64,000 nucleotides of DNA from Icerya purchasi (GCA_039619475.1 CM077115.1:300887756-300951755), one strand, 5' to 3'. Shown: positions 10,140 to 21,462, counted from the first letter of the stretch. Numbers and translations: made by a program. The notes: generated by a model not told the origin, from the sequence alone.

Positions 10140-10960
10140 TGTATTTATCTATATTTAAGAAGTTTATTTCATTTTACAAAGAATCGCAGTCAGCTCAACT
10201 GACACTTCTAAGAATTACAGAAGTATTCATCTGAAATCCGGATAGTGCCATCATCGCGAGGTCGAAATAATCGAAACATATATCTATATATATGTATAGA
10301 AATAGTTTCGTGCACTTGTGTGTATACGCTTATAAATTAATTTACAGATTTATTCATTAACAGAGCATTGTAAAAAAATCGATTTTTGAAATAAAAAGAA
10401 GCAGTATAGATAGAGAAGAAAAGAGTAAACGAAAAGGTGCCAATGTGATTTGTGTATTAATATCGATAAGAGCGTTTTCTACGATGATTCGCCTATAAAC
10501 ATCAGCGAGTAAGCTAGATGGCAAATCTAAATCACTGTCAAAGCCTAATGGAAATAACACTGTCATCGGTGGTAAGTATATAAAATAGCATCAGGTGAAT
10601 CTCTCACGAACACACACAAAACGACATTAACACACAGTGCAGGAACCATTGGAAACACCCTGATAAATATCAAGTCATCGCGCAAGCAGAACCGCAGGTT
10701 CAACCCGATTCATTTCTCGTAACAAATATTACAGTATTCATGTTCAGAACGTAACTTCTATTTTAACATAAACGAAGCCTGTTCAATATAAATTTGTTTA
10801 CTTATAAACATCAACATAGCAATAGCATCATCCTATTACAGACATCTATTTAAAATGATCGAATTAACTGTTTCCGACGAAAAAATTAAAAAATAACGCC
10901 GTTAAAGAAACCACTTGTTGTCTGATCGGCACGCCGTCAAGAAATGCTGGAGCATCATTA
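10140..10960. other. No gene recognised
   Basis: A minus-strand frame at 10357-10566 is open for 69 codons but shows no family motif. The remaining sequence is AT-rich without visible structure. Confidence 0.35.
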
Positions 10961-10964
10961 AAAT

Positions 10965-11400
10965 TATTTTTATTTATTTTTTATTTTGGACTCGTCAACC
11001 AACGACCTTCACCCAGAAACAAATGGTAAGGAAAGAAGTCGATTATATTTTAATCCGATCAGAAATCTTCGATAAAAAGGAATAAATAGCGGGAATAATT
11101 AATTTGGGAAGGAAAGGACAGGATGTAGGAAGCGCAGTAAGGAGTAGGAACCCCAAGCTTCAACAAATAGGAATACAAAATGCTCCACAGAGAACACTGG
11201 TAGAACACATGATCGGCGTCGCAAATAACTGCATCATCACGATGGAGAGGACAGTGTGGGGAGGAAATCAGGAGAAAGCGAAATATGGAGGAAGGCAGCA
11301 GAGAATGGTCAAACGCATACGAACAACGGAAACAACGTCAGAACGTCGAAAAGAAGGATGCAAACTAAACCATGAATAGGGAGGAAGAGTAGGCTGAACA
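10965..11400 (-). mobile_element. LINE family B, 3' end (C-terminal zinc knuckle and tail)
   Basis: On the minus strand the region encodes a decayed C-terminal domain with CDADHVFYQCS, matching CDADHVFIKCSS of the copy at 59.5 kb. It ends in the family's terminal sequence (TTCTGGGTGAAGGTCG, then TTGGTTGACGAGTCCAAAAT) followed by an A-rich tail at about 10965-10985. The Cys/His residues are the zinc knuckle that closes ORF2 of I/R1-group LINEs. The plus-strand open frame at 11104-11379 is antisense to this and is not a gene. Confidence 0.7.
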
Positions 11401-12200
11401 GACAAATGAAATGAATAATTATTAGAAAAGGAGGAAGTGTAGGTGTCCGACCAATACCTGATATGAAAACTTTTACATATCGATAGGAGATTAGCGGATG
11501 GAATTTTTTCTTAAAAAAAAAAAGCGAGAAGAAGCAGTAGTCCGAGCCAAGGAATTGGCCGTTTCATTATCAAATATGCTCGAATGGCTAGGTACCCACA
11601 GCAGGGTCGCTCTCTTTCGGGCGCGATCGTTTAGTTGTGATTTTTCGGGCGTGAATCTGTAGAGCATGAATCGTTCAGGCGGTAGCGAACAAGGGCTTTA
11701 CTCTTAATTTGTAATATCGTATATATTTCTCGCCCAGCATTAACATAAATGTGTTTATTTATGTGTTTAAAAATTGTTGTGTCTTTATTTTTGAGATTTT
11801 TTTTTGAAACCTAGGTAGTTTCGTTAAGGAATTAAATATATAATTAATGAAATTTCAATAAACGTATCCCCAAATAAATTCTCTAGATACGAATGAAAAA
11901 AAAAGATAATATAACGAGTATGTATTGGAAGCAAATTCAATCCAGTCATGTTACACTTTAAATGACGTAGAGTTAATGGTTTGTAAAAAAAAATGAAAAG
12001 AACCGATATTGTATTTGATCGATTATTAATTTTGTTTTTCCCCCTTTTCTCGAAACTTCGGGTAGGGCGCATTTATTTACTAAAAAATATTAATTTATTA
12101 TAATAATGGCATTAATATATAACCCATCCAATTAAGTATTTGGTATTATATTAATTACCATTTTACAGTTTTTTTACAATATCTACTATATTTCTACCAC
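11401..12200. other. No gene recognised
   Basis: AT-rich spacer. A frame at 11824-12072 on the minus strand shows no motif. Confidence 0.35.
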
Positions 12201-13310
12201 TTACTTAATATAAATGTACATTATTTTTCCGGAATTTTGTTTCTTCAGTTGCAAATTTGTTAAATTCATTAAAATAATTTTGTACAATTTGTTTTGTATC
12301 ATAATTACAGAGTGTCTATTATTATTATTATTATAATTGCATCCTTGTAGTATATGAAAAACATCATCTCTAAAATTACGTACTACACAGTTGTCAAATT
12401 CAGATATCTTAAATTTATATAAATATACCTTAAATAGAGCGTGCCTTGGTATAAATTGAACATTAAAAAAATTTGGCGTATATTGATTATTTTTAAATCT
12501 ATCTATTATACTTGGAAAAAATTTATACGCTATTCCATTATAATTATTCCATATTTCTTGAAATTTATTTATATAAAATTTATCCATAAGTTTTTTCACA
12601 TTTGTTTTACTTTAAGTAGTTTATCCTCATATTTAAAAAATGGTGTCTTATATATTACGTTATTAATCGGATGATCTATATTAATATTTTTTTTAATTGC
12701 GAACAAGCTTATATGTTTTTGCAGTTCGTATTCGATAGGTAACATGCCTGCGATAACTATTGCAGCCATATAGAGCTGGTAGTTCTGTACGCTTTAATCA
12801 GTTCAATGGCAACCTCTCTTTGGAAACCTTTAATTATATTTTGAAATCTTTTAATCCCTAGCATATCAAAATAAATAATACTGCCCCTAAATAATATTTG
12901 GTACTATTATACATTTATACAATATCATTCCCTTTTTATAATTTATTCGATTATTATTGTTGAAAAGTTTGTTGAAAATCGGCATGAATTTGTTAATTTT
13001 ATTTCTTACATAATTAAAATGATTGTAAAATTTTAAATTATTGTCTATAATGACATCTAAGTATTTAATTTGCGTTGCATATTTGATATTTAATCCGAAT
13101 TTCATTAAGTTAATTGATTTTTTATTACTTTTACTGTTAAAGAGAATATAGTTTGATTTATTTTCGTTTATTTGAAGATTAAATTCCGTGAGCCATATTT
13201 CAATTTTAGTGTAAACATTATATATTTTATTTTCCAACATTGTTTGATTTTTATCTGCAATAAGTATGGCAATGTCATCTACGAGATTATTAATAATCTT
13301 CATCCGTCTC
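12201..13310 (-). pseudogene. R1-clade LINE, 3' half of ORF2
   Basis: Minus-strand coding remains run from the polymerase catalytic site to the C-terminus. The palm reads NLVDDIAILIADKN (13303-13260; the first residue of YADD is changed to Leu and the second to Val). The following thumb region has LQINENKSNYILF and IKYLDVIID. A further stretch (near 12800) can be read as YRTTSS and AGMLPIEYELQKHI across frameshifts, typical of R1. The last open frame (12201-12599) has FQEIWNN, then RHALFKVYLYKF and DDVFHILQGC, the terminal Cys/His domain. The start is cut at about 13310, where RNase H sequence of LINE B begins. The copy is inactive. Confidence 0.7.
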
Positions 13311-13966
13311 GTATTACTAATGCTAACGGAACTCTTAAATTTTCATTGCAAAAGTCTGTATATTTGGAAAGATCGCGTCCGATCCCAGCAAATCAACGTT
13401 ATTGGAATGGAAAGAGGAAAGATTATGAATTAGTGAACGTATACGGAGGATAACAAAGTCGCACAAATGATCAAGAAGGGAAGAAGATATGGCCTGAAGG
13501 GAGCTCAAGGAGTCAGATATAATTAAAAAATTAGAGGAAAGGTGATTCGAGGAAATTAAAATAAAAGAGCGAAGAATAGTCAATAATTCGTTTATGAGTA
13601 TAGATCAGAAATAAGAAAGACGAAAAAAGTCCGATTAGTTAAAAAGAGGAAGGACGAAGGAAGCTCCAACACTACCAAGTCGAACCATCCGTGTAAATGG
13701 TAACAAGAGAGCGGAATGAGGAATTGATAGTGCTGTATAATATTTGTTTAATTACGGCTTGGGGGGGTTTTTTAGAAAATGAGGGAAGCATAAATACCTT
13801 AGAAGGCTGATAGAGATTAATATAGTTGAAGGAAAAATAGGGGAGATTATTAGAGAGGATAGTATATTGTGAAATAAATGCTAGAATAGGGGTTTTGCTA
13901 TGAGTAAAACGCCAGCTATTATAAATCGAAAAGAAGGACTGAACAAGAGTCGAGGACACGAGTGGA
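13311..13966 (-). pseudogene. LINE B copy, RNase H half (split by LINE A)
   Basis: On the minus strand TIYTDGSTW (near 13690) carries the first RNase H aspartate and FLIISDSLSSLQAI (near 13510) the third. Upstream (13700-13960) is the linker between reverse transcriptase and RNase H, with SWRFTHSKTPILAFISQY. The polymerase half of the same copy is at 16895-17465; LINE A lies between. RNase H removes the RNA strand during target-primed reverse transcription in I-group elements. The last catalytic block is weak and the sequence stops near 13311 against an R1 element. Frameshifts make it non-functional. Confidence 0.75.
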
Positions 13967-13976
13967 AGACGTTTAA

Positions 13977-15183
13977 TACTGCACCTATGATATCTCATAT
14001 TCTGCTCCGTCCAATTACGTATGAAGAGGTTTTTATTCCTTTAAACAAGAAACGAGATTCTTCCCCGGGTTTGGATGGTATTACTTACTCAGTTATACAG
14101 AATTTAAGTAATTACGCCAAGAATATACTATTAGAAATATATAACAATTTATTGGTGTCTGGTTTAATACCTTCTGACTGGTCGCGTTTTCTAGTCATTC
14201 CGATTCCCAAACCTGGTAAATCTCTCAACCAGGCGTCATCATTTCGACCGATTTCCTTGGCCTCCTGCTTTAGGAAAGTTTTCGAGGTTGTAATTAAGAA
14301 CAGACTGATGTGGTGGATTGAGAGACAGAAGATACTTCCGGAGGGAATGTTTGGATTCCGCCCACATTTGGGTACTCAAGATTGTGTAGCATCATTCTTG
14401 GGGGATGTTTATTCTACTTTCCAAGACAAAGGCTTTTTGGTGGCAACATTCCTTGATATTCAGGGGGCATTCGATAATGTTTCCATCCCCGTTCTTTTCA
14501 ATCAATTAATAGCAGTTAATATTCCTTTTCCCATGGCTAAACTTTTGTGTAGTTTATTTGTATGTAGATCCCTCCATATTCTTAACCCCGTATCCAAACA
14601 GGTTGAAGTTCGCACAACTTATAAAGGTCTTGCCCAAGGTGCCGTTCTGAGTCCGCTTCTCTTTGATTTGTATATATTACCTCTCTTTAATATTCAAATA
14701 CCAAATTTCTCACGAATTTTGTCATACGCGGACGACTTCTTAATATATTCTAAACATAACTGCCTTATTAAATGTCTTCAGGCAAGTCAAACATCTATGG
14801 ATATTTGCTTTAATTCCTTTGAGAAGATTCATTTTGAAATATCCCTTGCCAAATCCTCGGTATCCGTATTTTCACTTAGACCATTTGACTACGAACAAAT
14901 ACGTGTTCTAATTCAAAACCAACTCATTAAATTCACTAGGCATGTTAGATATTTAGGATTGTTTTTAGATCCTAAACTAACATGGACTTTTCACATTCAA
15001 AAACTAGTTGAACTTGTAATTAAATCGTATAGCCCCTTAAAGGTTATAAGCAATTCATGGTGGGGAAGTGATCCGGTCATCGTAAGCCAGCTATACAAAA
15101 GCTTTATTAGATCGAAATTGGATTATGGAGCGATTTTCTATGGATCAGCCTCGAAGTTCCAGCTCAGAAAGTTAGATTCATTA
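13977..15183 (+). pseudogene. LINE A reverse transcriptase
   Basis: A continuous frame, read formally from an upstream ATG at 13900 that belongs to the host sequence. Polymerase blocks appear in order: SSPGLDGITY, SSFRPISLAS, GFRPHLGTQD, ATFLDIQGAFDNV (first catalytic Asp), LAQGAVLSPLLFDLYI, then SYADDFLIYS with YADD at 14725-14736. The thumb follows with VRYLGLFLDP and WWGSDP. All three catalytic aspartates are present. The frame breaks at about 15183, where a single-base shift moves the rest to another frame; no endonuclease is present. The presence of RNase H downstream places it in the I/R1 group; I do not assign a clade more finely. Confidence 0.85.
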
Positions 15184-16056
15184 TAGAGTATCTTGACTTA
15201 AGATTAATCACGGGAAACGTCAGGTCGTCCCCTACCATCGGTCTACAAATGGAGACCAAAATTGCTCCTCTGAACATTAGAAGAAATTATTTAACAGATA
15301 AATTTGTACTTAAGTATTGTAATTACAAATATCCGCAGTTTATAAGTAAGATAATGCAGGTAAGTAATGATTGGAGATTTGTTCTCCAGAAAATGCCGCT
15401 CTTGCTCAAAAGAACTAGGATGTATTATAGTTATAGTCCAGCTCTTGTGCCATCTTCTCCCTCCAATTATTTTAATTTCAGATACGACCTTAATCTTATC
15501 AAACTGGACATCAATATTAACACCTTTAAAAGCCAGAATTTGCATCTGCTGCCTGGTAACATTGTGAACTCCGTTTTTCTAGGTATCGCGAAAGAATTAT
15601 ACCCCGGTTATCGGTTAATCTTTACCGATGGTGTTAAATTCCGTGGATTTAATGAAGGCGTAGGGGCCGGGTTTATTATAGAAGGTATCACTGAGCAGAA
15701 ATTTAAATTACCTCCAGAAGCTTCGATTTTCACGGCCGAGCTTCTTGCAATTGAAAAAGCGTTAGAGTTTGTGAAAAACGTGTTGCAGTCCGAGGGGGAG
15801 TTTGGTAGTATTTTCGGACAGCCTTAGCTCTCTCTTGTCGCTTCAGAGAAGTAACTTTGAATGTAATTGCCATTCAATTATTTATGAAATTAAGGAAAAG
15901 TATTTTAATATTTCCGAACTTGGAGGAGTCATTAAATTTTGTTGGATTCCGGGTCACTGTGGGGTACCACTTGGTGACCGTGTTGATTTAATCGCAAAAG
16001 AAGCTGTTAGATCACAGGTATTAAGTTTCCATTTATCCCATCCTTCGATCTTCTAG
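15184..16056 (+). pseudogene. LINE A RNase H domain
   Basis: Read through one frameshift at about 15800, this region contains the four acidic RNase H positions: IFTDGVKFRGF (Asp near 15627), TAELLAIEKAL (Glu), VVFSDSLSSLL (Asp) and GHCGVPLGDRVDLIAKEA (final Asp). The segment before it, from METKIAPLNIRRNYL at 15249, is the linker from the polymerase. The frame stops at 16056, about 80 bp before the C-terminal domain resumes. Confidence 0.8.
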
Positions 16057-16134
16057 ATAAAGCCAAAAGAAATAATCATGCGGATTGGATAAGTCTTATT
16101 TGTAGAGAGCAAGGACCTGGTTAAATATTTTCAT

Positions 16135-16446
16135 ATGGTCCAACCATCTTTGCCGTCCATACCTTGGTTTTACCGCATTAGTGTCCCAGTTAGTTTGACC
16201 CGTAGGTTTGTGACCGTTGTGTGTAGGCTCCGCTCCGGCCATTGCCGATTGGGTTTAAATTTTTCAAACACCGGGAACTGCACCGGTTGTAATATCTATT
16301 GTCGAGAAAATTTTAGAGAAGACATTAACCACTTGTTATTTAATTGCGCCCAGTTCGATAACACGAGACTTGCGTTTTCTAAAGACCTCATGTCCTGTGG
16401 TGTTTATCGCTCCATTGTGTATTTTTCATCTTCTCTGTTCCAGTGA
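16135..16446 (+). pseudogene. LINE A C-terminal zinc-knuckle domain
   Basis: The frame contains LRSGHCRLGLNF followed by CTGCN and, 17 residues on, NHLLFNC, the Cys-Cys-His-Cys arrangement that closes ORF2 in RNase H-bearing LINEs. The stop at 16446 is probably the natural end; the 3' untranslated region and poly(A) follow. Confidence 0.75.
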
Positions 16447-16894
16447 TGAAATTTTATTTGTCCTTTTTAGGTTTATTGAAAGAAACAGGATTGTTGTTTG
16501 ATTTTTTTTTTTTTTTCCCTCCATTATTTTACTTCTTTTTTTTCTTACATTGTAGTCTTTGTCCAGTGTGGCTGTGACTACCTCCTTTTTCTCATAATGC
16601 ATTGTGAGCATTGCCAGGCAACTGTGCTCATAATGTGAGATAGAAATATTTATCTATTTATCTATTTTTTCTTTTGCTCCTTTTTCCGGAATGAAAAAAT
16701 CTTGTTTGTTTCTGTTTTGTTTCATTGAGCATTGTGGGCACTGCCAGCAGTTGCGGCCATAATGTAGAATGAATGAAATTTCTCTTCCTGAATTTTCTAT
16801 TATTAGTATTTTTTAATATCTAGTCGTGTCGTAGTTTGCTGGCCAAATGAACTGTTCTGTTCGGGCCGGCCAAAAAAAAAAAAAAGACGTTTAA

Positions 16895-17465
16895 CAATGA
16901 AACGATATTAGATAGGATCTACGAACGGACAGCGGTGACGAATTACATTCAGCAAGAATAGCGAGAATTGGAGAGGATTTAAGTACCCCAAGACAAAGAC
17001 GAAGGCAAAAGTTTTGAATTACATCCAGCTTAGAGAGGCTGGTCTTGGACACACAATCATAAATATAAGAACAATAATCAAATTTGGAACGGATAATGGA
17101 TTTAAAAAGAGAAATAAGAATATAGGGATCGCCACCCCATTTAGTTGACGACAGAGCTTTCGGCAAGTTTAACTTTTTAATAGTAGAAGCAGAAAGACAT
17201 CTGATATGTTCAGAGAAGGAAAAACGACTATCAAGAAAGATACCAAGATAACAGAAGCAATTAACACGAGAAAGAGATATATTGTTTAAGGATAGATTAA
17301 CTAAAACGCAGCGTTATAGGGTGGAAGGGTACAAATTGTATAAGAAGACTTAGAGGGAGAAATCGGTAGATTAACTAAGGAAAGAGAATATTGCAGTACA
17401 CTAAACATTCTAATACCCAAAACTGTTTTGAGCAAGAAATTTTCATTAAACAAAGCTTGATTCAA
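16895..17465 (-). pseudogene. LINE B copy, reverse transcriptase thumb half
   Basis: On the minus strand the frame ending near 16895 reads KWGGDPYILISLFKSIIRSK, then DYCSYIYDCVSK and LSVRRSYL, the thumb domain and start of the linker. It is the 5' partner of the RNase H half at 13311-13966. Upstream to 17465, broken frames give NCFCYLGIFLDSRFSF. The element continues no further than the poly(T) of the intact LINE at 17645. Confidence 0.75.
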
Positions 17466-17727
17466 CTCCTGCTAAGTCTCATAAAAGTGATTTGAAAACC
17501 CTTCAAAAAATGTTGGCAATCGCAGTTTTTTTTTTCTCTCCAGTTTACAGTTATATTGCTAGGCGTCTTTAAATTATTTCTTCTCATTGTTCGCAATTTA
17601 AGCGGGGGAAAAATCGTTAACCTTCTTCTCCTCTTCAGCTTCAATTTTTTTTTTTTTTTTTTTTTTTTTATTATGAAATACCGTTTTTAACTACTAAGGT
17701 TATCACGGTGAGAGCTGCCCAGGCTAC

Positions 17728-20700
17728 CTAAAGACCACCCAACAGTCCGCCATCCTGAATGAACTTCTTCAAGGTGTTATATGATTTGTCGCTTAATATT
17801 TCTGATAACGTTGTGAAAGTGCTTGGACGGACTGCATTAAAAGTGCGACATTCAATTATGATGTGTTGTACTGACGGGTATTTTAATTCACCACAGTATG
17901 GACATGTATTAGGGATAGTTATTCTTTGCAGTATGTGGTCATGACTTTTAGCTGTGTGCCCTATTCTTAGCCGATTGATCGTTGTGTATTCGACACGCGT
18001 GCTATCAGTCGGCGGCCACCATGGATCGATCATCGGCTTAATTTGGCGCAATAACGTAGTCTTTGACATCCATTCTTTGCTCCACTGCTCAGTTAGTCTT
18101 TCGCGTAGGAAAATATCGAGTGTTGTTGGGCCTCCTGATTTACGCGACATTGGAGATAACATAGCAGACCGAGCTTCTAGATTCGCGCGCTCATTCCCCG
18201 GGATCTGAGTATGTGCAGGGACCCATAGGAACTCAAACCGGAAGCCCTTCTGGTCTAGCAATAGCAGAGTCCCTTGGATTTTTTGCGCGATTGATTCTTC
18301 TGCATTATTATTTTGTAGATTTTGTATGGTGGTCAGAGAATCAGTAATTATCAAAATCTTTTTCGGTTGAGCTTTGGAACTGTCGTACTCCTGGAGACAG
18401 AGCAGAACTGCAAGCATTTCTGCATCCAGTGCCGAACACGCATCATTTAAACGGACCCCTACTAGTACTCCATCAATTTCGTAGGCACACGCTGCTGGTG
18501 ACAATATACCTGTACACGCCTTAGATCCGTCTGTATACACCTTTGTGAAATCTTCGTATCTGTTAATCACCTCAATTGCCTTCTTTTTGAGATCTTCTAT
18601 AGCTGTTTGCGAGTTATCGTACTCTAATAGTGATAGATTTATTTTTACTGGGTACTGGTCCCATGGTGGAAGCAGTGGTAACCTCTTAGCTTCCGCCAGG
18701 CACGGAAGGGGTACATTATGTTTACGCAGCAATTTATTTACTTTTGGTAGTAAATCGTTGGGGAAAGCAGGTTTGAAGGGGCAAACTATTTTGTTTTCAG
18801 TCGACCACTTTAATAAACTACGATAGCTATGTAACGAGCGACTGTATTTTAGGGGTAATATCCCCGTTAAGGAACACAAACTGGATGAAGGTGAAGTACG
18901 GTGTGCTCCCAGGATAATGCGAAGCGCAGAGTTTTGTATTGTATCAAGTATCTTTAATACTGATTTCTTTGCTGATGAGTACACCTGACATGCATAATTG
19001 ATTTTACTGAGTATTAATGTTTTGTATATGTTTAGTAGTAGCTTTGGGTGGATATTGAATTTTCGGTTGGATAAACATTTCATTATATTCAAGGAATGAT
19101 AGCGTTTTGACTTTAGATTAGTTACGTGGTATCTCCATGTCAACGAGGGATCTAGTGACACTCCCAGGAAGGTTGCTGATGATTTAAACTGGAGTTGCGA
19201 TTCTTTTAGGAACAGTTGTATTTGGTTTTGAGGTTGGCGTTTTCGATGGAAATCAACACATATAGATTTTTGACTGGAAAACATTAATCCGTTGTTCTCA
19301 GACCATTTACTTAATTTATTAATTGTTTTTGGTAATATGGATTTAGCTAGAGAAGGATTATCAGAGGAAAGAGATATATTGAGATCATCAATGTATAATC
19401 TACCTACTACTGGAGGTTTTATGCAGTCAGCGATGTCATTAATATATAATATAAATAGGGTTGCACTTAAAGCAGAGCCCTGCGGAATTCCATTCTCAAT
19501 AGAGATGGGTTCTGAGATTGCTGAACCGATTCTTATTTGTATTAATCGTTCGGTTAGAAAGCTTTGAATGTATCGCCCCAGCTTACCGTCCACTCCGACC
19601 GTTTTTAATTTCTGAAGCAATAAAAACCTCGGAACACGGTCGAATGCCTTCTCTATATCGAAGAACACTGAGTACAAGTGAGATCGGCGATGAAAGGCTG
19701 ATACAATTTGTCTTTGTAAACCTATCAAATGGTTGATAGTTGACTTCGACCTGCGTCCTCCAGCTTGCATAGGCGATAGGATGGAGTTAGATTCTAAGAA
19801 ATATAGGAGGCCTCTGTTGACCATTTTTTCTAGTATTTTGGATAACGTTATTATTAAGGAAATTGGTCTGTAACCCTGTGTCGAACACGGATCCTTATTA
19901 GGTTTTAAGACTGGGACAATCATAGCAACCTTCCAATTCTTTGATATATCACCGGTATCCCATATTTGATTGTATATTTCTAATAGTAATTCTTTAGCGG
20001 ACTGCGACGCGTATTTGATCATATAGGGGTGGATTTGATCTATGCCAGGTGCACTATTTTTTGTATGAAATTGAAGTTGGAATTCGAGTTCATCATAAGT
20101 GAACGGGCGGTTGAAAGGTTTATCACCATCGGTTTTGAATTCCACCTTATTTTGCTCTATATGCGTTTTTAGTTCCTGAAACTCTTTCGTATATTTGTCC
20201 ATAGATGATTCTGTGGAGAAGAACTTCGCAAACTGATTGGCCACTTGCTGGTGATCGGTAATTAATGTTCCATTATCATTTATTGTTGGATTTTTAAGGG
20301 TATTTGGCGTTCCATTTATAGATTTGATTTTCTTCCACATATAGTGATTATTTGTCGTTTGCGTTATAGACTCTACCAATTTTTGCCATACTTCCTGCTT
20401 TCTGGCTCGAATCAGGTCTCTTGCAGCTGCACGATATTTTTTAAACTCAATTAGGTGTTCTTGAAGTCTGGTTATTTTATATTTTCTCAGAGCTTGTTTC
20501 CTCTGCACTATAGCAACTCTGATCTCTTTACACCACCACGGTAACCTAAGCTTAGATTTCTTTGAAGTCGCTTTTGGAATTGTTGTCTCGGCAGCTTCTA
20601 GGATTATTTTTATCAGTGTATCTATCTTGGATTCTAAAAATGTGGGAATCTGGGTGGGAACTTTTATTTTTGATGAATAGGTTACCCAGTCTGCTTTGTG

Positions 20701-21417
20701 ATATTGAAATTTTAACTCCCTCTCCTCGTTATTTGTATACACTTGTTTTTGGAAATTTATTATTATTGGATAATGGTCACTAGAACATAAGTCTTCAGAC
20801 ACTGTTACATTAAATTTTGGGGCGAGTACACTGGAACAGAAAAATAGATCTAGTGTTGAAAAGGTGTTATAAGTAAAATTGAAATGGGTTGGCGCGTTTT
20901 GTGGAAGTAATACTAGGTCCTTATCTAACATACTTTTTGATATTACTGATCCATGTCGGTTTTCTGATGCTGATCCCCATGCTGGGCAGTGAGCGTTGAA
21001 GTCGCCTAGTATTATATGTTGGTGTCCTAACTGCTCTATAAGAGAGTCAAACTGTGTTTTTGACACATTGCTATTGGGTGGTAAATAACAATTGCATACT
21101 ACAATTTCAACAGATGACAGAGAGGGGATCTTAACTGACACGGTCACTACTTGAAAAGATGACGATATTGTTATTTTCTTCACTGGGTAGTTCATGTGTA
21201 CCAAAGTGGCTACACCGCCACTCGCTCTGTTATTGAGAGTGTGATCATGTCGAAAGATGTTGTAATCTTTGATCGATATGTAATCTGATGGTCTTAGGCG
21301 GGTTTCTTGTAGGCAAATGATGGCAGGATTTAGTGTATTAATCATTTGCTCTAACTCGTCGCTGTTTCTTCGGTAGCTTCGGCAATTCCATTGTATTATA
21401 TTACTCTTATTCATCAT
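17728..21417 (-). CDS. LINE ORF2: endonuclease-reverse transcriptase-RNase H
   Basis: The protein nicks target DNA and copies the element RNA into the nick. Residues 1-225 are the APE-type endonuclease: QWNC (Asn11), LQET (Glu38), GDFNAH (Asp139, Asn141), SDHYP (Asp214, His215). Residues 440-840 are the polymerase: GYRPISL, FFDIEKAFD (Asp587), GIPQGSALS, YIDD (675-678). RNase H spans about 955-1090 with Asp963, Glu1000 and Asp1026. The final conserved acidic residue is replaced: GNERANLEA has Asn1079 where GNExAD is expected. The C-terminal knuckle is Cys1172, Cys1175, His1185, Cys1190. The start is the first of two consecutive ATGs and precedes the endonuclease fold directly. Length is normal for the clade. 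The Asn1079 change may cripple RNase H; all other catalytic residues are kept. Confidence 0.93.
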   Translation of the reverse strand: MMNKSNIIQWNCRSYRRNSDELEQMINTLNPAIICLQETRLRPSDYISIKDYNIFRHDHTLNNRASGGVATLVHMNYPVKKITISSSFQVVTVSVKIPSLSSVEIVVCNCYLPPNSNVSKTQFDSLIEQLGHQHIILGDFNAHCPAWGSASENRHGSVISKSMLDKDLVLLPQNAPTHFNFTYNTFSTLDLFFCSSVLAPKFNVTVSEDLCSSDHYPIIINFQKQVYTNNEERELKFQYHKADWVTYSSKIKVPTQIPTFLESKIDTLIKIILEAAETTIPKATSKKSKLRLPWWCKEIRVAIVQRKQALRKYKITRLQEHLIEFKKYRAAARDLIRARKQEVWQKLVESITQTTNNHYMWKKIKSINGTPNTLKNPTINDNGTLITDHQQVANQFAKFFSTESSMDKYTKEFQELKTHIEQNKVEFKTDGDKPFNRPFTYDELEFQLQFHTKNSAPGIDQIHPYMIKYASQSAKELLLEIYNQIWDTGDISKNWKVAMIVPVLKPNKDPCSTQGYRPISLIITLSKILEKMVNRGLLYFLESNSILSPMQAGGRRSKSTINHLIGLQRQIVSAFHRRSHLYSVFFDIEKAFDRVPRFLLLQKLKTVGVDGKLGRYIQSFLTERLIQIRIGSAISEPISIENGIPQGSALSATLFILYINDIADCIKPPVVGRLYIDDLNISLSSDNPSLAKSILPKTINKLSKWSENNGLMFSSQKSICVDFHRKRQPQNQIQLFLKESQLQFKSSATFLGVSLDPSLTWRYHVTNLKSKRYHSLNIMKCLSNRKFNIHPKLLLNIYKTLILSKINYACQVYSSAKKSVLKILDTIQNSALRIILGAHRTSPSSSLCSLTGILPLKYSRSLHSYRSLLKWSTENKIVCPFKPAFPNDLLPKVNKLLRKHNVPLPCLAEAKRLPLLPPWDQYPVKINLSLLEYDNSQTAIEDLKKKAIEVINRYEDFTKVYTDGSKACTGILSPAACAYEIDGVLVGVRLNDACSALDAEMLAVLLCLQEYDSSKAQPKKILIITDSLTTIQNLQNNNAEESIAQKIQGTLLLLDQKGFRFEFLWVPAHTQIPGNERANLEARSAMLSPMSRKSGGPTTLDIFLRERLTEQWSKEWMSKTTLLRQIKPMIDPWWPPTDSTRVEYTTINRLRIGHTAKSHDHILQRITIPNTCPYCGELKYPSVQHIIIECRTFNAVRPSTFTTLSEILSDKSYNTLKKFIQDGGLLGGL

Positions 21418-21462
21418 TGCGGTCGTATAAATCTTTTATCAAGGTGTAGGTAACATGGACTT

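Larger units (their letters stand above)
13977..16884 (+). mobile_element. LINE A: 5'-truncated LINE with RT, RNase H and poly(A)
   Basis: A 2.9-kb insertion bounded by AGACGTTTAA at 13967-13976 and 16885-16894. It starts inside ORF2 just before the reverse transcriptase and ends in 13-14 A, so it is a standard 5'-truncated target-primed insertion. It was placed into an older LINE B copy of opposite orientation, whose halves flank it. The 3' untranslated region (16447-16870) contains a roughly 36-bp direct repeat (16600-16635 and 16730-16766, core GCATTG...CTGCCAG). The coding part has two frameshifts and a stop but little other damage, making it one of the younger insertions in the window. 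Confidence 0.9.

Noticed and set aside
10357..10566. 69-codon minus-strand frame as a host exon
   Set aside because: No family motif, no clear splice sites, and the downstream residues are compositional.
11104..11379. 91-codon plus-strand frame, Arg/Lys/Gln-rich
   Set aside because: Exactly antisense to the C-terminal part of a LINE B copy.
17759..20783. Several plus-strand open frames of 60-93 codons
   Set aside because: All antisense to the intact LINE ORF2.
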